Origin: Rubrivivax sp.
GTDB lineage: Bacteria > Pseudomonadota > Gammaproteobacteria > Burkholderiales > Burkholderiaceae_C
Assembly: GCA_020248945.1 (NCBI GenBank)
Contig: JADCGQ010000031.1
Coordinates: 1 to 43,233 of the forward strand
Direction: 5' to 3'
DNA: 43,233 bases
A program made the translations under genes and the position numbers. Positions 1 to 9,553 of the stretch are shown piece after piece. Numbering within the stretch: position 1 is the stretch's first letter; each line of letters begins with the position of its first letter. The notes under the pieces were generated by a model, which saw only the letters and a list, made by a program, of their open reading frames with translations, ran no database searches and was not told where the DNA came from.

Positions 1-1
1 A

Positions 2-817
2 CAGCGGGCGCAGGCGCTCGCGCTGGACACCTCGGCTGCCCTGCTGCAATCCGAGACCGCCGTGCAGCTGGCCACCGCCCAGGCAGGACTGGCGGCGGCG
101 CGCGCCGAACTCGGTCGCGCCCAGGCGGCGGCGATGCAGGAAGAACGTGACCTCGAACGAGCACGCGACCTCGCTGCCAGGGGATTCGTCGGCCCGCAAT
201 CGGTCGAGCGCAGCGAGCTCACCCTGCGGAGCGCCCGCGAACAGCAGGCCGGCGCGCACGCTGCGCTGGCCCGTGCGGAGCAAGCGCTGCGCGATGCGCA
301 ACTCGGTCCGCAGCGCATGCGCGCCCGGCTTGCCGAGGCCGCGTCCACGCGGGCCCAGGTAACCGCGGCCGAGGCGCGCGTGCGCGAGGCCGCCACCCAG
401 ATCGCCGACCTCCAGGTCATCGCGCCGCTGGCGGCGCGTGTCTCCAGCCGCTACGCCAATGTGGGCGAGGTGATTGGCGTCGGCACACCGATCTTCGGTT
501 TGACCGATCTGGCGAACGTGTATCTGAAGGGCTACGTCCCCGAGCCGCTGATCGGACGCGTCCGCCTCGGGCAAGCGGCGCAGATCTGGATCGACGCCTG
601 GCCTGACACGCCATTCGAGGCGCGTGTCGGCTACATCGCGTCGCGGGCCCAGTTCACGCCGAAGGAAGTCCAGACGCGCGACGAGCGCACCAAGCTCGTC
701 TACGAGGTGCGGCTGTACCCGCTGGCCGATCCAGGCGGCAAGCTGCTGCCCGGACAGCCCGCCGACGGCATGATCCGCCACGAGGAGGCTGCAGCGTGGC
801 AGCGGCCGCGGCATTGA
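2..817 (+). CDS. HlyD-family membrane fusion protein, 5' end outside the window
   Basis: This is the periplasmic adaptor of an ABC exporter; such proteins sit in the inner membrane and bridge to the outer membrane. The reading frame is open from base 2, so the N-terminal anchor and first half-motif are missing; 271 residues are visible. The first ~120 residues are Ala/Arg/Glu/Gln-rich helical coiled coil. Next comes the second half of the lipoyl-like barrel (VIAPLAARVSSRYANVGEV, about residues 138-156) and a beta-barrel part (GYVPEPLIGRVRLGQ). The arrangement matches YbhG/YhiI-type adaptors. The ATPase and two permease genes follow on the same strand after a 136-base spacer, so it is probably the first gene of that exporter operon. 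The family call is firm; the exported compound is unknown. Confidence 0.88.
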   Translation, partial: QRAQALALDTSAALLQSETAVQLATAQAGLAAARAELGRAQAAAMQEERDLERARDLAARGFVGPQSVERSELTLRSAREQQAGAHAALARAEQALRDAQLGPQRMRARLAEAASTRAQVTAAEARVREAATQIADLQVIAPLAARVSSRYANVGEVIGVGTPIFGLTDLANVYLKGYVPEPLIGRVRLGQAAQIWIDAWPDTPFEARVGYIASRAQFTPKEVQTRDERTKLVYEVRLYPLADPGGKLLPGQPADGMIRHEEAAAWQRPRH

Positions 818-953
818 GCGGCCTCGGCCTGCTGCCGGGCAAGGCAAGCGGGGGCGCCTCGCAGCGAGCAGACGCGCGGCGCCGACGCGATCCGAGCGCC
901 CTGCGGGCAGGCTCGCCGGCAGCGCAGGAGCCGCCGTCGACCGGCGTGCCGCG

Positions 954-2996
954 ATGAGCGCGAGCGAAGCGCCCGTGGTGGTGCTGACCGGCATCGGCAA
1001 GCGCTACCGAAGCACCGTGGCGGTGGTGGAGGTCTCGCTCGAAGTCGCGCGCGGACGACTGTATGGGCTGATCGGCGCTGACGGTGCCGGAAAGAGCAGC
1101 CTGATGAAGACGGTGGCCGGCGTCCTCGCGCACGACAGGGGCACGGTCGAGGTGTTCGGCACCCGCATCGACTCGGAGCGCGCCGCCGAACTCGTCAAGG
1201 GGCGTCTGGGCTTCATGCCGCAAGGGCTGGGCCTGAACCTCTACCCCGAGTTGTCGGTCGAGGAGAACATCGATTTCTTCGCGCAGCTGCGGCAGGTACC
1301 GGCGGCCGAACTGGCACGGCGCAAGGAGCAGCTGCTTGCGGTGACGCGCCTGGCAGCATTCCGCAGCCGCGCCGCGAGGAACCTGTCCGGCGGCATGAAG
1401 CAGAAGCTCGGGCTCGTCTGCACGCTGATCCATGGACCCGAGCTGATCGTCCTGGACGAACCCACCACCGGGGTGGACCCGGTGTCGCGGCGAGACTTCT
1501 GGGCCATCCTGGCGCAGTTGATCGACAGCGAGCGATTGACCGCTCTGGTCTCCACGGCGTACCTGGACGAGGCGAGCCGCTTCGACCGCCTGGCGCTGAT
1601 GCATGCCGGCAGGGTGCTGGCCGAGGGCGAGCCCTCGGCGCTGGTGGCCGCTGCCGGCCTGCGGGTGGTGCAGGTGGAGGCTGCGCCGGCCGCGCTGGCG
1701 CGGCTGGCGGAGTGCTTCGCTCAGGGCGTCCGGACCGGCGGCATCGCACGGCTGGTCGTGCCCGCTGCCGACGACCAGTCCGCCGCGGCCGCGGTTCGCG
1801 TCGCGCTCGGTGCAGACGATCACGGCGCTGCGCAGCTCGCGGTTACGCTGCCTGACCTGGAGGACCTCTTCGTCGCCAGGCTACTGGCCCTCGAAGACAG
1901 CGCCGGCCCACAGGCCGCGCCGGCTGCCACGGCAGGCCTGCGTGGCCATGGCAGCGACGTCGCCGAGCTGGCGGGCGTGTCCGCCGCCGGTCCGCCGGGC
2001 GCCCGGGCCGCAGCCCCGCCCGTCGATGACGACGGCGCCCTGCAGGCGATCGACGCGCACGAGCTGACGCGCGATTTCGGCGCGTTCCGCGCAGTCGACC
2101 GCGCCAGCTTCGTGGTGCGCTATGGCGAGATCTTCGGCTTGCTTGGCGCCAACGGCGCGGGCAAGACCACCGCGATCAAGATGCTGACGGGCATCCTGCC
2201 GCCCACGGCCGGGGTGGGGCGGGTGGCAGGCGCCGACATGCGCCGCGCCGGGCAGGCCATCAAGGAGCGCATCGGCTACATGTCGCAGGCGTTCTCGCTG
2301 TACACGGACCTCACGGTGATGGAGAACCTGCTGCTCTTTGCCGGCGTCTACGGGCTGAGGCGCGAGCAGGCGCGCAGCCGCGCGCAGTGGGCCGTCGCGC
2401 TCGGTGGCCTGCGCGGCCATGAGAGCGAACCCGCCGGTCGCCTGCCGATGGGGCTGCGCCAGCGGCTGGCGCTCGGCTGCGCCCTGCTGCACCGGCCGCG
2501 CGTGCTCTTCCTCGACGAGCCGACCTCGGGTGTGGATCCGATCGGCCGCCGCCGCTTCTGGGACACGCTGCGCCACCTGGCGCGGGAGCAGGGCGTCGCG
2601 ATCCTGCTCACCACCCACTACATGGCAGAGGCCGACCTGTGCGACCGCATCGCGTTGATGTTCGCGGGCCGGGTGGTGGCTGATGCGACGCCGGCGCAAC
2701 TGAAGGCGGAACTGACCGCCGAGCGCGGGCAGCTGCTCGAAGTGAGCGCCGAGCCGCCGCTGGCCGCGCTGGCCGCGCTGCGCTCGGGGGGCTTTGCCGA
2801 GGCGGTGCTCCACGGCCGCCGCCTGCACGTGCTGGCGCGCGACCCGGAGACCGCCGGACGCCGCATCGACTCCGTGCTTCGTGCCGCCGGCCTCGCGGCA
2901 CCTCGCATCGCCACGCAGTTGCCTACGATGGAAGACGTGTTCATCCACCGCGTGCTCGCTCTCGAAGCCGCCGCGCAACCGCGGGCTGCGGCATGA
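954..2996 (+). CDS. Fused double ATP-binding subunit of an ABC-2 exporter (YbhF-like)
   Basis: Cytoplasmic ATPase that powers the exporter, 680 residues, two nucleotide-binding domains in one chain as in E. coli YbhF and the N-terminal part of RbbA. Domain 1 (about 5-310) has Walker A GADGAGKSS, signature NLSGGMKQ and Walker B LIVLDEPTTGVDP. A Pro/Ala/Gly-rich linker (about 320-360) follows. Domain 2 (about 365-670) has Walker A GANGAGKTT, a degenerate signature (LPMGLRQRLAL in place of LSGGQ) and Walker B VLFLDEPTSGVDP with the H-loop TTHYMAEAD. The asymmetry suggests that the two sites are not equivalent, which is an inference. The stop codon overlaps the next start by four bases (ATGA), so translation is probably coupled to the first permease. 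Confidence 0.93.
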   Translation: MSASEAPVVVLTGIGKRYRSTVAVVEVSLEVARGRLYGLIGADGAGKSSLMKTVAGVLAHDRGTVEVFGTRIDSERAAELVKGRLGFMPQGLGLNLYPELSVEENIDFFAQLRQVPAAELARRKEQLLAVTRLAAFRSRAARNLSGGMKQKLGLVCTLIHGPELIVLDEPTTGVDPVSRRDFWAILAQLIDSERLTALVSTAYLDEASRFDRLALMHAGRVLAEGEPSALVAAAGLRVVQVEAAPAALARLAECFAQGVRTGGIARLVVPAADDQSAAAAVRVALGADDHGAAQLAVTLPDLEDLFVARLLALEDSAGPQAAPAATAGLRGHGSDVAELAGVSAAGPPGARAAAPPVDDDGALQAIDAHELTRDFGAFRAVDRASFVVRYGEIFGLLGANGAGKTTAIKMLTGILPPTAGVGRVAGADMRRAGQAIKERIGYMSQAFSLYTDLTVMENLLLFAGVYGLRREQARSRAQWAVALGGLRGHESEPAGRLPMGLRQRLALGCALLHRPRVLFLDEPTSGVDPIGRRRFWDTLRHLAREQGVAILLTTHYMAEADLCDRIALMFAGRVVADATPAQLKAELTAERGQLLEVSAEPPLAALAALRSGGFAEAVLHGRRLHVLARDPETAGRRIDSVLRAAGLAAPRIATQLPTMEDVFIHRVLALEAAAQPRAAA

Positions 2997-4147
2997 ACTT
3001 GACCCGCGTGCTGGCGCTGGCGGGCAAGGAGGCGCGCGAGGTGCAGCGGGACCGGCTCTATCTGCTGCTGGCCTTCGCGCTGCCACTGATCCTGCTGGTG
3101 GTGTTCGCCTATGGCATGACCACCGACGTCAAGGGCGTCGGTCTGGTGGTGATCGACGAGGACGCGACTTCGGCCAGCCGCCGCTATGCAGACCGGTTCC
3201 TGTCGACCCGCCACTTCGTGCCCGCGGGCGCCGATGCTGCGACCGCGCGCAGCGAAGCCTCCCTGATCGACGGCCGCGCGCGCGTCATCCTGTGGATCGG
3301 CCCGCACTTCGAGCGCGACCTGATGGCCGGCCGGGCAGTGGACGTCCTGACGCAGGTCGACGGCGCCTTCACCACATCGGCGCGCACGATCCATGGCTAT
3401 CTCGAGGCGATCAACGCACAGGCCAACGCCGAATTGCGCGCCGAGGCGCTGGCCGCGCGACGCGGCGCGCGCGCGCCTGTCGCCGCCCAACTCGTCGAGC
3501 CGGTGCGGTTGCAGACGCGCTTCCTGTACAACCCCGAACTCCGCAGCGTGGTCACCGTGGCTCCCTCGCTGCTGATGCTGGTGCTGCTGCTGGTGCCGCC
3601 GCTGCTGATTGCGGTGAGCGTCGTGCGCGAGAAGGAGAGCGGCGCCATCTTCAACATCGCCAGTTCGACTGTGACGCGGCTCGAGTTCCTGCTCGGCAAG
3701 CTGATCCCGGTGGTGGCCATCGGCGTGGCCAACGGGCTGCTGCTCTGGCTGGTCGTGGTGCTGTGGTTCAGCGTGCCGTTTCGCGGCAGCGTGCCGCAGT
3801 TCGCTCTGGCCATCGTGCTGTACGTGCTGGCCACCTCCAGCCTCGGGCTGCTGGTGTCGGCAGCCGTGCGCACCCAGCAGGCGGCCATCATCATCACCAC
3901 GATCGCTGCGGTGATCGTAGCGATCCAGTTCGCCGGCATGTTCGCGCCGCTCGAGACGGCGAGCCCCTTCAACCGCGCGCTGGCGCGCCTGTTCCCGGCG
4001 GCCGACTTCCTGGCCGTTGTTCGCGGCATGTATCTGCGCGGCGCCGGCATCGAGGTGTTCTGGCCGGAGCTGCTGGCGCTGGCCGCCTATGCCGCGGGGG
4101 CCCTGGCGCTGGCTCATGCGCTCCATCGCAAGCGGACCAGTTCATGA
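2993..4147 (+). CDS. ABC-2 type permease, first of two (YbhS/YhhJ-like)
   Basis: Inner-membrane permease of 384 residues. An N-terminal transmembrane helix (about 20-40, LYLLLAFALPLILLVVFAYG) is followed by a large periplasmic domain of about 130 residues. Then come five or so helices, with the conserved VREKESGAIFNI segment in the middle. This is the usual ABC2_membrane_3 architecture. The start ATG overlaps the ATPase stop codon. A second permease of exactly the same length follows, so the transporter core is probably a heterodimer of the two. The segment after the first helix (GLVVIDEDATSASR) has a counterpart in the second permease (GLIDRDASAVSR), which shows that they are paralogues. Confidence 0.92.
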   Translation: MNLTRVLALAGKEAREVQRDRLYLLLAFALPLILLVVFAYGMTTDVKGVGLVVIDEDATSASRRYADRFLSTRHFVPAGADAATARSEASLIDGRARVILWIGPHFERDLMAGRAVDVLTQVDGAFTTSARTIHGYLEAINAQANAELRAEALAARRGARAPVAAQLVEPVRLQTRFLYNPELRSVVTVAPSLLMLVLLLVPPLLIAVSVVREKESGAIFNIASSTVTRLEFLLGKLIPVVAIGVANGLLLWLVVVLWFSVPFRGSVPQFALAIVLYVLATSSLGLLVSAAVRTQQAAIIITTIAAVIVAIQFAGMFAPLETASPFNRALARLFPAADFLAVVRGMYLRGAGIEVFWPELLALAAYAAGALALAHALHRKRTSS

Positions 4148-4262
4148 GCGGGCCGCGGCCTTGCGACGGCGGGATCCCGGGATTGCGGCGCCAGGGTCGC
4201 CGTGCTGTGCTGCCGCACGGTCCGCCGGGCGGCTGCCAGGCGCCGTGCTCAGGAGGGCCCGG

Positions 4263-5417
4263 GTGAGCAGGTTTGCCGATTCCTCAGGGAGGGCGGGCCG
4301 CTGGGTGCGGCAAGTGGTCGCGCTGGTCGTCAAGGAGTGGCGGCAGCTGCTGCGCGACACCGCGCTGGCCGGCTTCGTTGTGTTCATCTTCACCATCGAC
4401 ATCCTGATTGCCGCTGGCGCGCCGGCGCTCGACCTGCAGGCGGCACCTATCGGTCTGATCGACCGCGACGCCAGTGCCGTCTCGCGAGAGCTGGTCGGGC
4501 GCCTGCGGGCGCCGTACTTCGACGTTCGGGCCGTCGCCGACGACGAGACGCGGGTGGCTCGGGACCTCGAGCGGGGCCGCCTGCGGGCCGTGCTCATCGT
4601 GCCGCACGACTTCGAGCGCGCACTGGTGCGTGGCGAGACGGCTCAGGTGCAGCTGGTGGTCGAGGCGGCCGACTCCAATCTCGGCTACCTCGTGGCCAGC
4701 TACACCGAGCGCATCGTGGCGCTGCTGGCGGCCGATCTTGCGCCGGCGGGGGGCGCCTCCGAGGCGCTGCCCGAGGTGCGGCTGCAGGCGCGCTTCCGCT
4801 TCAATCCGGCGCTGACCGAGGCCTGGTACTCGACGATCTCGGAGTTGTTGACGATGCTGACGGTGGCCTCGATCCTGCTTCCTGCCGCGGCACTGGTGCG
4901 CGAGAAGGAGCGCGGCACCATCGAGCAGCTCCTGGTGTCCCCGCTGTCGCCCTTGCAGATCGTGTTGGCCAAGGTGCTGGCGATGGCCGGCGTGGTGCTC
5001 ATCGGCTCGCTCGTGGCGGTGGGGCTGGTGATGCACGTCCTTCTGGGCGTGCCGATGGCCGGCAGCGCACTGCTCTTCTTCGGCCTCGTGGCGCTTTACG
5101 CGATGACCGCGTCGGGCCTCGGCATCGTGGCCGCCACCTACGCGCGCAGCTCCGGTCAGGTCGGGCTCATCGTGCTTCTGCTCGTGATGCCGATCACCAT
5201 GCTCTCGGGCACCTGGAACCTGCGCGAAAGCATGCCGCAGTGGCTGCAGGCGGGCATCTACCTGTCGCCGCTGCGCTACATGGTCGACATCGCCTACGGC
5301 GTGCTGCTCAAGGGGGCCGACGTGGCGGCCGTGGCCAAGCCGGCGGCGCTCATGGCGCTGCTTGGGCTGGTCTTCCTCGCGCTGGGAACGGCCCGGTTCC
5401 GGCGGCAGTTCCGGTAG
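4263..5417 (+). CDS. ABC-2 type permease, second of two (YbhR-like)
   Basis: Inner-membrane permease of 384 residues, paralogous to the preceding gene. The frame stays open upstream to about 4017, inside the first permease, but the start is placed at GTG 4263. A perfect AGGAGG at 4251-4256 lies six bases before it, and the protein then begins in the usual way (short cytoplasmic stretch, VVALVVKEWRQLLRD, first helix). The segment ALVREKERGTIEQLLVSPLSP and the C-terminal motif YLSPLRYMVDIAYG are typical of ABC2_membrane_3 permeases. The gap to the first permease is 115 bases. No clear terminator follows. The substrate is unknown; related systems export cationic drugs or dyes. Confidence 0.9.
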   Translation: MSRFADSSGRAGRWVRQVVALVVKEWRQLLRDTALAGFVVFIFTIDILIAAGAPALDLQAAPIGLIDRDASAVSRELVGRLRAPYFDVRAVADDETRVARDLERGRLRAVLIVPHDFERALVRGETAQVQLVVEAADSNLGYLVASYTERIVALLAADLAPAGGASEALPEVRLQARFRFNPALTEAWYSTISELLTMLTVASILLPAAALVREKERGTIEQLLVSPLSPLQIVLAKVLAMAGVVLIGSLVAVGLVMHVLLGVPMAGSALLFFGLVALYAMTASGLGIVAATYARSSGQVGLIVLLLVMPITMLSGTWNLRESMPQWLQAGIYLSPLRYMVDIAYGVLLKGADVAAVAKPAALMALLGLVFLALGTARFRRQFR

Positions 5418-6432
5418 CGTCGCGCGCATCGGCGGGCGTGCAAGTGCTTCTTCCGGTGCTGAGTTGGGGTAGGGGTGCAGCCCGACCGGGCTTGTGAGGC
5501 CCGTCGGATGCAGCGCGTGCCGTCCGCGCCCCGCAAGGCGTCGAAAGCTGCTGTCATCCAGTGGCCTGCCCTCGAGGTGCCCGCACGCAGTGGGCTGCGC
5601 CCTGGACACTCTCCGAGACTGCGGTGCGACGAACCGGGACAGGTCGGCCCCGGTGCCTGGGGGCATCCACGCCGACGGCGTCGCACCCCTCTTCGAAAGG
5701 CAGTGCCAGCGTGGTCATCGGCAGCCGACCGCCGCGAGGCTCCCGGCAACCGATGGCGTGACTCGGTCGGGGTGGCTTCGCCGTCCAGGCCGAGGCGCTG
5801 ATTGCCTCGGACTGGCCGTTCATCGTCGGCGCCCTGGACCCGGGTCTGTGGAGCGTCCACTGCAACGGCGGCCGCGGGTGTGGCGGCGCGCCGCTGGCGC
5901 CCCGTGCAGCGCACCGATCCCTTCCGCCGCTGTCGGCAGAGCGGCCCCGGCCCGAGAGCGCCGGCCGGCAGCCAGCTGCTGCGTCCTGCCCGTACGGCAG
6001 CCTGCCGGCGGTTGTGCACGCGAGCGCCGTTCCCGACGCTCCCGTTCAGCATCACAGCTGGGATACGCTCTCGGCGTCGCTGTCCCGCGAGAGTCGCATG
6101 CCCACCGCTCGAGTCACGCGCCACGCCACCACCGAAGACCGATGCCGCGAGCGCGCTCATGCCGAAGGAGGCGCCCCGGTGGGTGGACCGCGATCTGATG
6201 TCGGTCGCGGGTGGCATGGCCTTCGGGCTGTTTTTGCTGTTTCTCGTCGTCTCGGGATCGGGGTACGGCCCGCCAGGACACCGCGGCCGGGATCCGGTCC
6301 AGTGTGGTGGCGCCCGCCCCACCGGGCTGAAGGCGTGATCGGCCTGGCCCCACAGCGGCAGCTTGGGCGTTCGGAGCACCCTCCGCGTCGTTCCGAAGCC
6401 AATCGCCGCGCAGCCGAAAGGGGAGACGCCTC
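5418..6432. other. 1-kb stretch without a convincing gene
   Basis: All six frames are open for long runs here because of high GC, but none gives a recognisable protein and none has convincing coding character. Two patches look faintly protein-like. One is a + frame after 5761 that reads GGFAVQAEALIASDWPFIVG and is closed upstream by a stop at 5759-5761. The other is 6159-6338 (+), a 59-codon frame with one hydrophobic helix (GGMAFGLFLLFLVVSGSG). The stretch may be decayed coding sequence lying between the exporter and the next oxidoreductase gene. I see no clear terminator or repeat. Confidence 0.4.
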
Positions 6433-7467
6433 ATGAAGACCAAGATCCTCGTCTACGGCGTGCTCGGCTACACCGGCAACCTGTTCCTGGAGCGTGCCCT
6501 GGACACGAAGCTGCCGATCGTCCTCGGTGCCAGGGAGCAGGTACCGAGAGGTGCCGCCGACAGGCTCGCGCTGGAGTGCCGGGTGTTCGAGATCAGCGAC
6601 GCGAAAGGCATTGCGGCCCACTTGTCGGACATCATGGCCGTGGTGAACCTGGCGAGCATCAGTTTCGGGGTGAACAGGCACCTGATCGACGCCTGCATTC
6701 GGACGGGAACGCATTACGTGGACCTCGCGGCGGAGTGCCCCGACATGCTCGAGATCCTCGCGCTCCACGATGAGGCGTCAGCCCGGGGTGTCATGCTGAT
6801 GCCCGGGGCGGGCTTCAACCTCGTGACGACGGACATCGCAGGAACTATTGCGTCCACGCTGCTGGCAGAGCCGACGCGGTTGTCGCTGGGCTTCGCCACG
6901 TTCGGCAAGGCCTCCAGGGGAACCATCCGGTCGGTGCTCAGGCTGGCCACCGAAACCGGCTACTCGCGGCGTGCGGGCGCGCTCGTCGCCGCACGATCCG
7001 CCTCGGAGAAGCGCACGTTCCATGCCGAAGGGAAGGGCTACCGGCTGATCAACAACGCCCTGATGGGTGATGTCATCACCAGCTACATGAGCACGAACAT
7101 CCGGGAGATCACCGCCTACTCCTACTATCCCTGGATGCTGGTTCAGTTCATGAGGGGGCGCATGGACTGGCTGCGAAGACTCCTGATGAGGCACGCGGAC
7201 TGGTTGTTCGCGCCGGGGCCGTCCGCAGACGAGCTCGACAGCCAGCCCACGTACTCGTGGGCGCAGGTGGAAGACGCTGAAGGCAAGAGCGCGACCGTGG
7301 TCATCCGGGGCCCTCAAGCCTACGTCCTTACGGTGAAGGCGATCGGGCGGATCATCGAGCAGCTCGCCCGGAACAACGTCAATCCGGGGTTCACGCCCCC
7401 ATCGTTCTACGGGCGCGGCCTGATCGAGGGCATCGATGCTGTCCGGATCGACGTCATGGCGGAGTAG
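6433..7467 (+). CDS. Saccharopine dehydrogenase-like NAD(P)-binding protein
   Basis: Predicted cytoplasmic oxidoreductase of 344 residues. The N-terminus reads KILVYGVLGYTGNLFLERAL, a Rossmann fold start with the G-x-x-G-x-T-G-x pattern typical of the saccharopine dehydrogenase/trans-acting enoyl reductase superfamily (COG3268-like). VVNLASISFGVNRHLIDAC and the segment THYVDLAAECPDM follow the usual pattern of this fold. AGGGGAG lies about ten bases before the ATG. Members include enoyl reductases working with polyketide synthases, but no such partner is present, so the substrate is unknown. The gene stands alone between a non-coding stretch and an opposed hydrolase gene. Confidence 0.85.
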   Translation: MKTKILVYGVLGYTGNLFLERALDTKLPIVLGAREQVPRGAADRLALECRVFEISDAKGIAAHLSDIMAVVNLASISFGVNRHLIDACIRTGTHYVDLAAECPDMLEILALHDEASARGVMLMPGAGFNLVTTDIAGTIASTLLAEPTRLSLGFATFGKASRGTIRSVLRLATETGYSRRAGALVAARSASEKRTFHAEGKGYRLINNALMGDVITSYMSTNIREITAYSYYPWMLVQFMRGRMDWLRRLLMRHADWLFAPGPSADELDSQPTYSWAQVEDAEGKSATVVIRGPQAYVLTVKAIGRIIEQLARNNVNPGFTPPSFYGRGLIEGIDAVRIDVMAE

Positions 7468-7659
7468 GCCCTTCTCCGAGGAGCTCCCGGATGGAGGCGC
7501 CGGTGTCCCGACGGGCTGCAGCGGCAAGATGGCGCAGCCTCCGCGGCTGCGGGTGTTGCGACGCAGTCTCGCTGGGCCGTTACAGCGCCATTCTGACCGC
7601 TCGATGACGGCGCGATGGCGGTGCGGCCTGCAGGACTGGGTGCCGGGCCGCCGCTTCTC

Positions 7660-9125
7660 CTACCCGGCCGGACCAATCACGTCGGCCGACGTGCTGCGAG
7701 GCGGCACCGAGGGGGCAGGCGGAGCCGGTGCCATCGACTCGATCGCCGTGATCCACGCCAGCAGTTTGCCCGGCAGTTCCGCGGCCCATTCGCCCCGTCC
7801 CAACGCGCGGAAGCTCTCCTGCAGAGATGCATGGCGGGTGAAGCCGTGATCGACCTGGGGCAATGTGATCACCGTGCCGGCGCCGGGCGTGCGGGCGTTG
7901 ACGATCTCGGCAATCTGTTGGTGGTCCTGCAGCGCCGTGACCCAGTCGTACTCGCCATAGATCGCGAGCACTGCGCCCGAAGACTCCTGCCGCGCCCGCG
8001 CGAGGTTCAGCTCCTGCAGTTCGTGGAAGAAGGCCATGCCGCGCGTCGAGATGTGATTCTCGTCGAGCATCAGATCCTGGGACTCTTGCCTGAGCTCCGG
8101 CCAGCGCCGCCGGACGTCGCCGAGCGTCTTCTTGTCGATCAGGATCATCGAGCTCTCCTTGGCCTGCTGCAGCACTTGCTCGCTGACCTCGGCCGGCGTC
8201 TTGCCGGCAAGCTCCGACTGGCGGCGGGCGTTCTCGAGCTGGTACTCGAACCAAGTGCGCGCCAGCGTGCCGTAGACGATGGTTCCGCGCACGCGGCCGT
8301 CGCGGGCCAGGTAGGGCGCCATCACGCCGCCCATCGAGTGTCCGAACAGGTAGATCCGGCCCGGGTCCACCTCAGGCACCGCGGCCAGTGCCTGGAGCGC
8401 CGCGAAGAACCCGTCACGCTCCTCCAGGAAGCCGTTCGTGTTGCACGGCGGTCCCCCGCTGTCTCCGAGCCCCGGCTTGTCCACCCGCATCGTGACGAAG
8501 CCCTGCGCGGCCATCGCGTGGACGATCCGGGTGTCGCCGGCGTCGGGCACGTCGGGGCGGTCGATCGAGTCGCAGGTGATGCCCTGCCCGTACAGGAAGG
8601 CCGGGTGGCGGCCGGTGCGCGCGCGCATGGGTCGGTCGGGCACGGTGACGATGCTGCGCAGCCGGTAGCCCCGCGGCGTCTCGACGCTTCGATAGGTCAC
8701 CGTGCTGCCGGCAACCTCTTCGCGCCGGTCCGCAAGCGTGACCCGTAGCCGGATCGGCGCGCCCTGGCGCAACGCGTCGATCGTGATCGTCTGGCCCGCG
8801 CGCAGCTCGCGACGGGCCGGGCGTAGCGCCGCCGGCCTGGCGATCGGCCGCCCGGCAACGGCCACCAGGGTGTCGCCCGCGAGAATGCCCTCGGCCGCAG
8901 CCGGGCTGCCCGGTCCGACCTCGCGCACGACCACGCGGTCGGTGATGTCGGGGTCGAGCCTCACGCCCAGCGGGGCTGGGCGCCGCGGCAGCGGTCCCTG
9001 CGCGTCGGCTGCCCCCGCCGCTGCGGGCGAGACTTGCGCCGGGGCGACATCCGGCAGGGCCTGCCGGCAGTCACTGGCGATGCGATCAGGAGCGATGCGA
9101 GCAGTGCGACGGCACGGGCGTACAT
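7660..9125 (-). CDS. PDZ-domain alpha/beta-hydrolase, probably exported, with a likely frameshift near the N-terminus
   Basis: The main frame (about 8964 down to 7660) encodes a PDZ-like domain (VVVREVGPGSPAAAEGILAG, about residues 11-30 from 8964) followed by an alpha/beta-hydrolase domain. The latter has nucleophile elbow GHSMGG, a plausible acid in YGEYDWVTALQD and a histidine in VDHGFTRH. There is no ATG at the front of this frame. In the +1 shifted frame an ATG at 9125, preceded by GGAAGG six bases away, begins a clean signal peptide (MYARAVALLASLLIASPVTA). That frame ends at a stop near 8960, while the main frame upstream reads QALPDVAPAQVSPAAAG, a plausible mature N-terminus. One base is therefore probably gained or lost around 9058-9075, either as a real mutation or a sequencing error. 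If GTG 8964 is used instead, the enzyme would lack export. Confidence 0.82.
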
Positions 9126-9227
9126 GTTGGGCCTTCCATGGCTGTCGAAGTCAGGGCGCTGGTCGGAGCGCCGCCGGGCAGGATCCGGCGATGTTGTCCG
9201 ACACCCCGACCAGGCGCCTCGCGGAGG

Positions 9228-9509
9228 TCAGCAGTACCGATCGCAACCGACCCCCCCACCTCGCGCAGCAGCCGCAGTGCGGTATCCAGGTCGGCGGCGG
9301 GCCGCGCGGGCTGGCCAGCTGAACGATATCTCGTCGGCAGCCTGGACGAGGTGGTTCAGGACGATGAACCGCGACAGGTTCAGCTCCGGCGCCACGAGGC
9401 GGGTGGGGCTGCTCTGAGACAGCTGCGCCACGATGCCCACTTTGCTCAGCAGCAGGAACAGTAGCGGATCCTGCCGGGCGCTCGCCTCGCTTTTCCGTGC
9501 GGTGGGCAT
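9228..9509 (-). pseudogene. MarR-family regulator remnant
   Basis: From ATG 9509 the first ~60 residues (DPLLFLLLSKVGIVAQLSQS, then LVAPELNLSRFIVLNHLV) match the N-terminal dimerisation helix and first helices of MarR-type regulators. At about 9340 the frame is lost. The expected VQLA continuation appears one base out of frame. The winged-helix core is missing, while a third frame gives ADLDTALRLLREVGG, which resembles a MarR C-terminal helix. The gene is thus frameshifted and internally deleted. The family assignment is from sequence pattern only. Confidence 0.6.
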
Positions 9510-9553
9510 CGGGCGGTGCGGTCGGACCGGGCGGCTTCGTCCGGGCTCCGACC

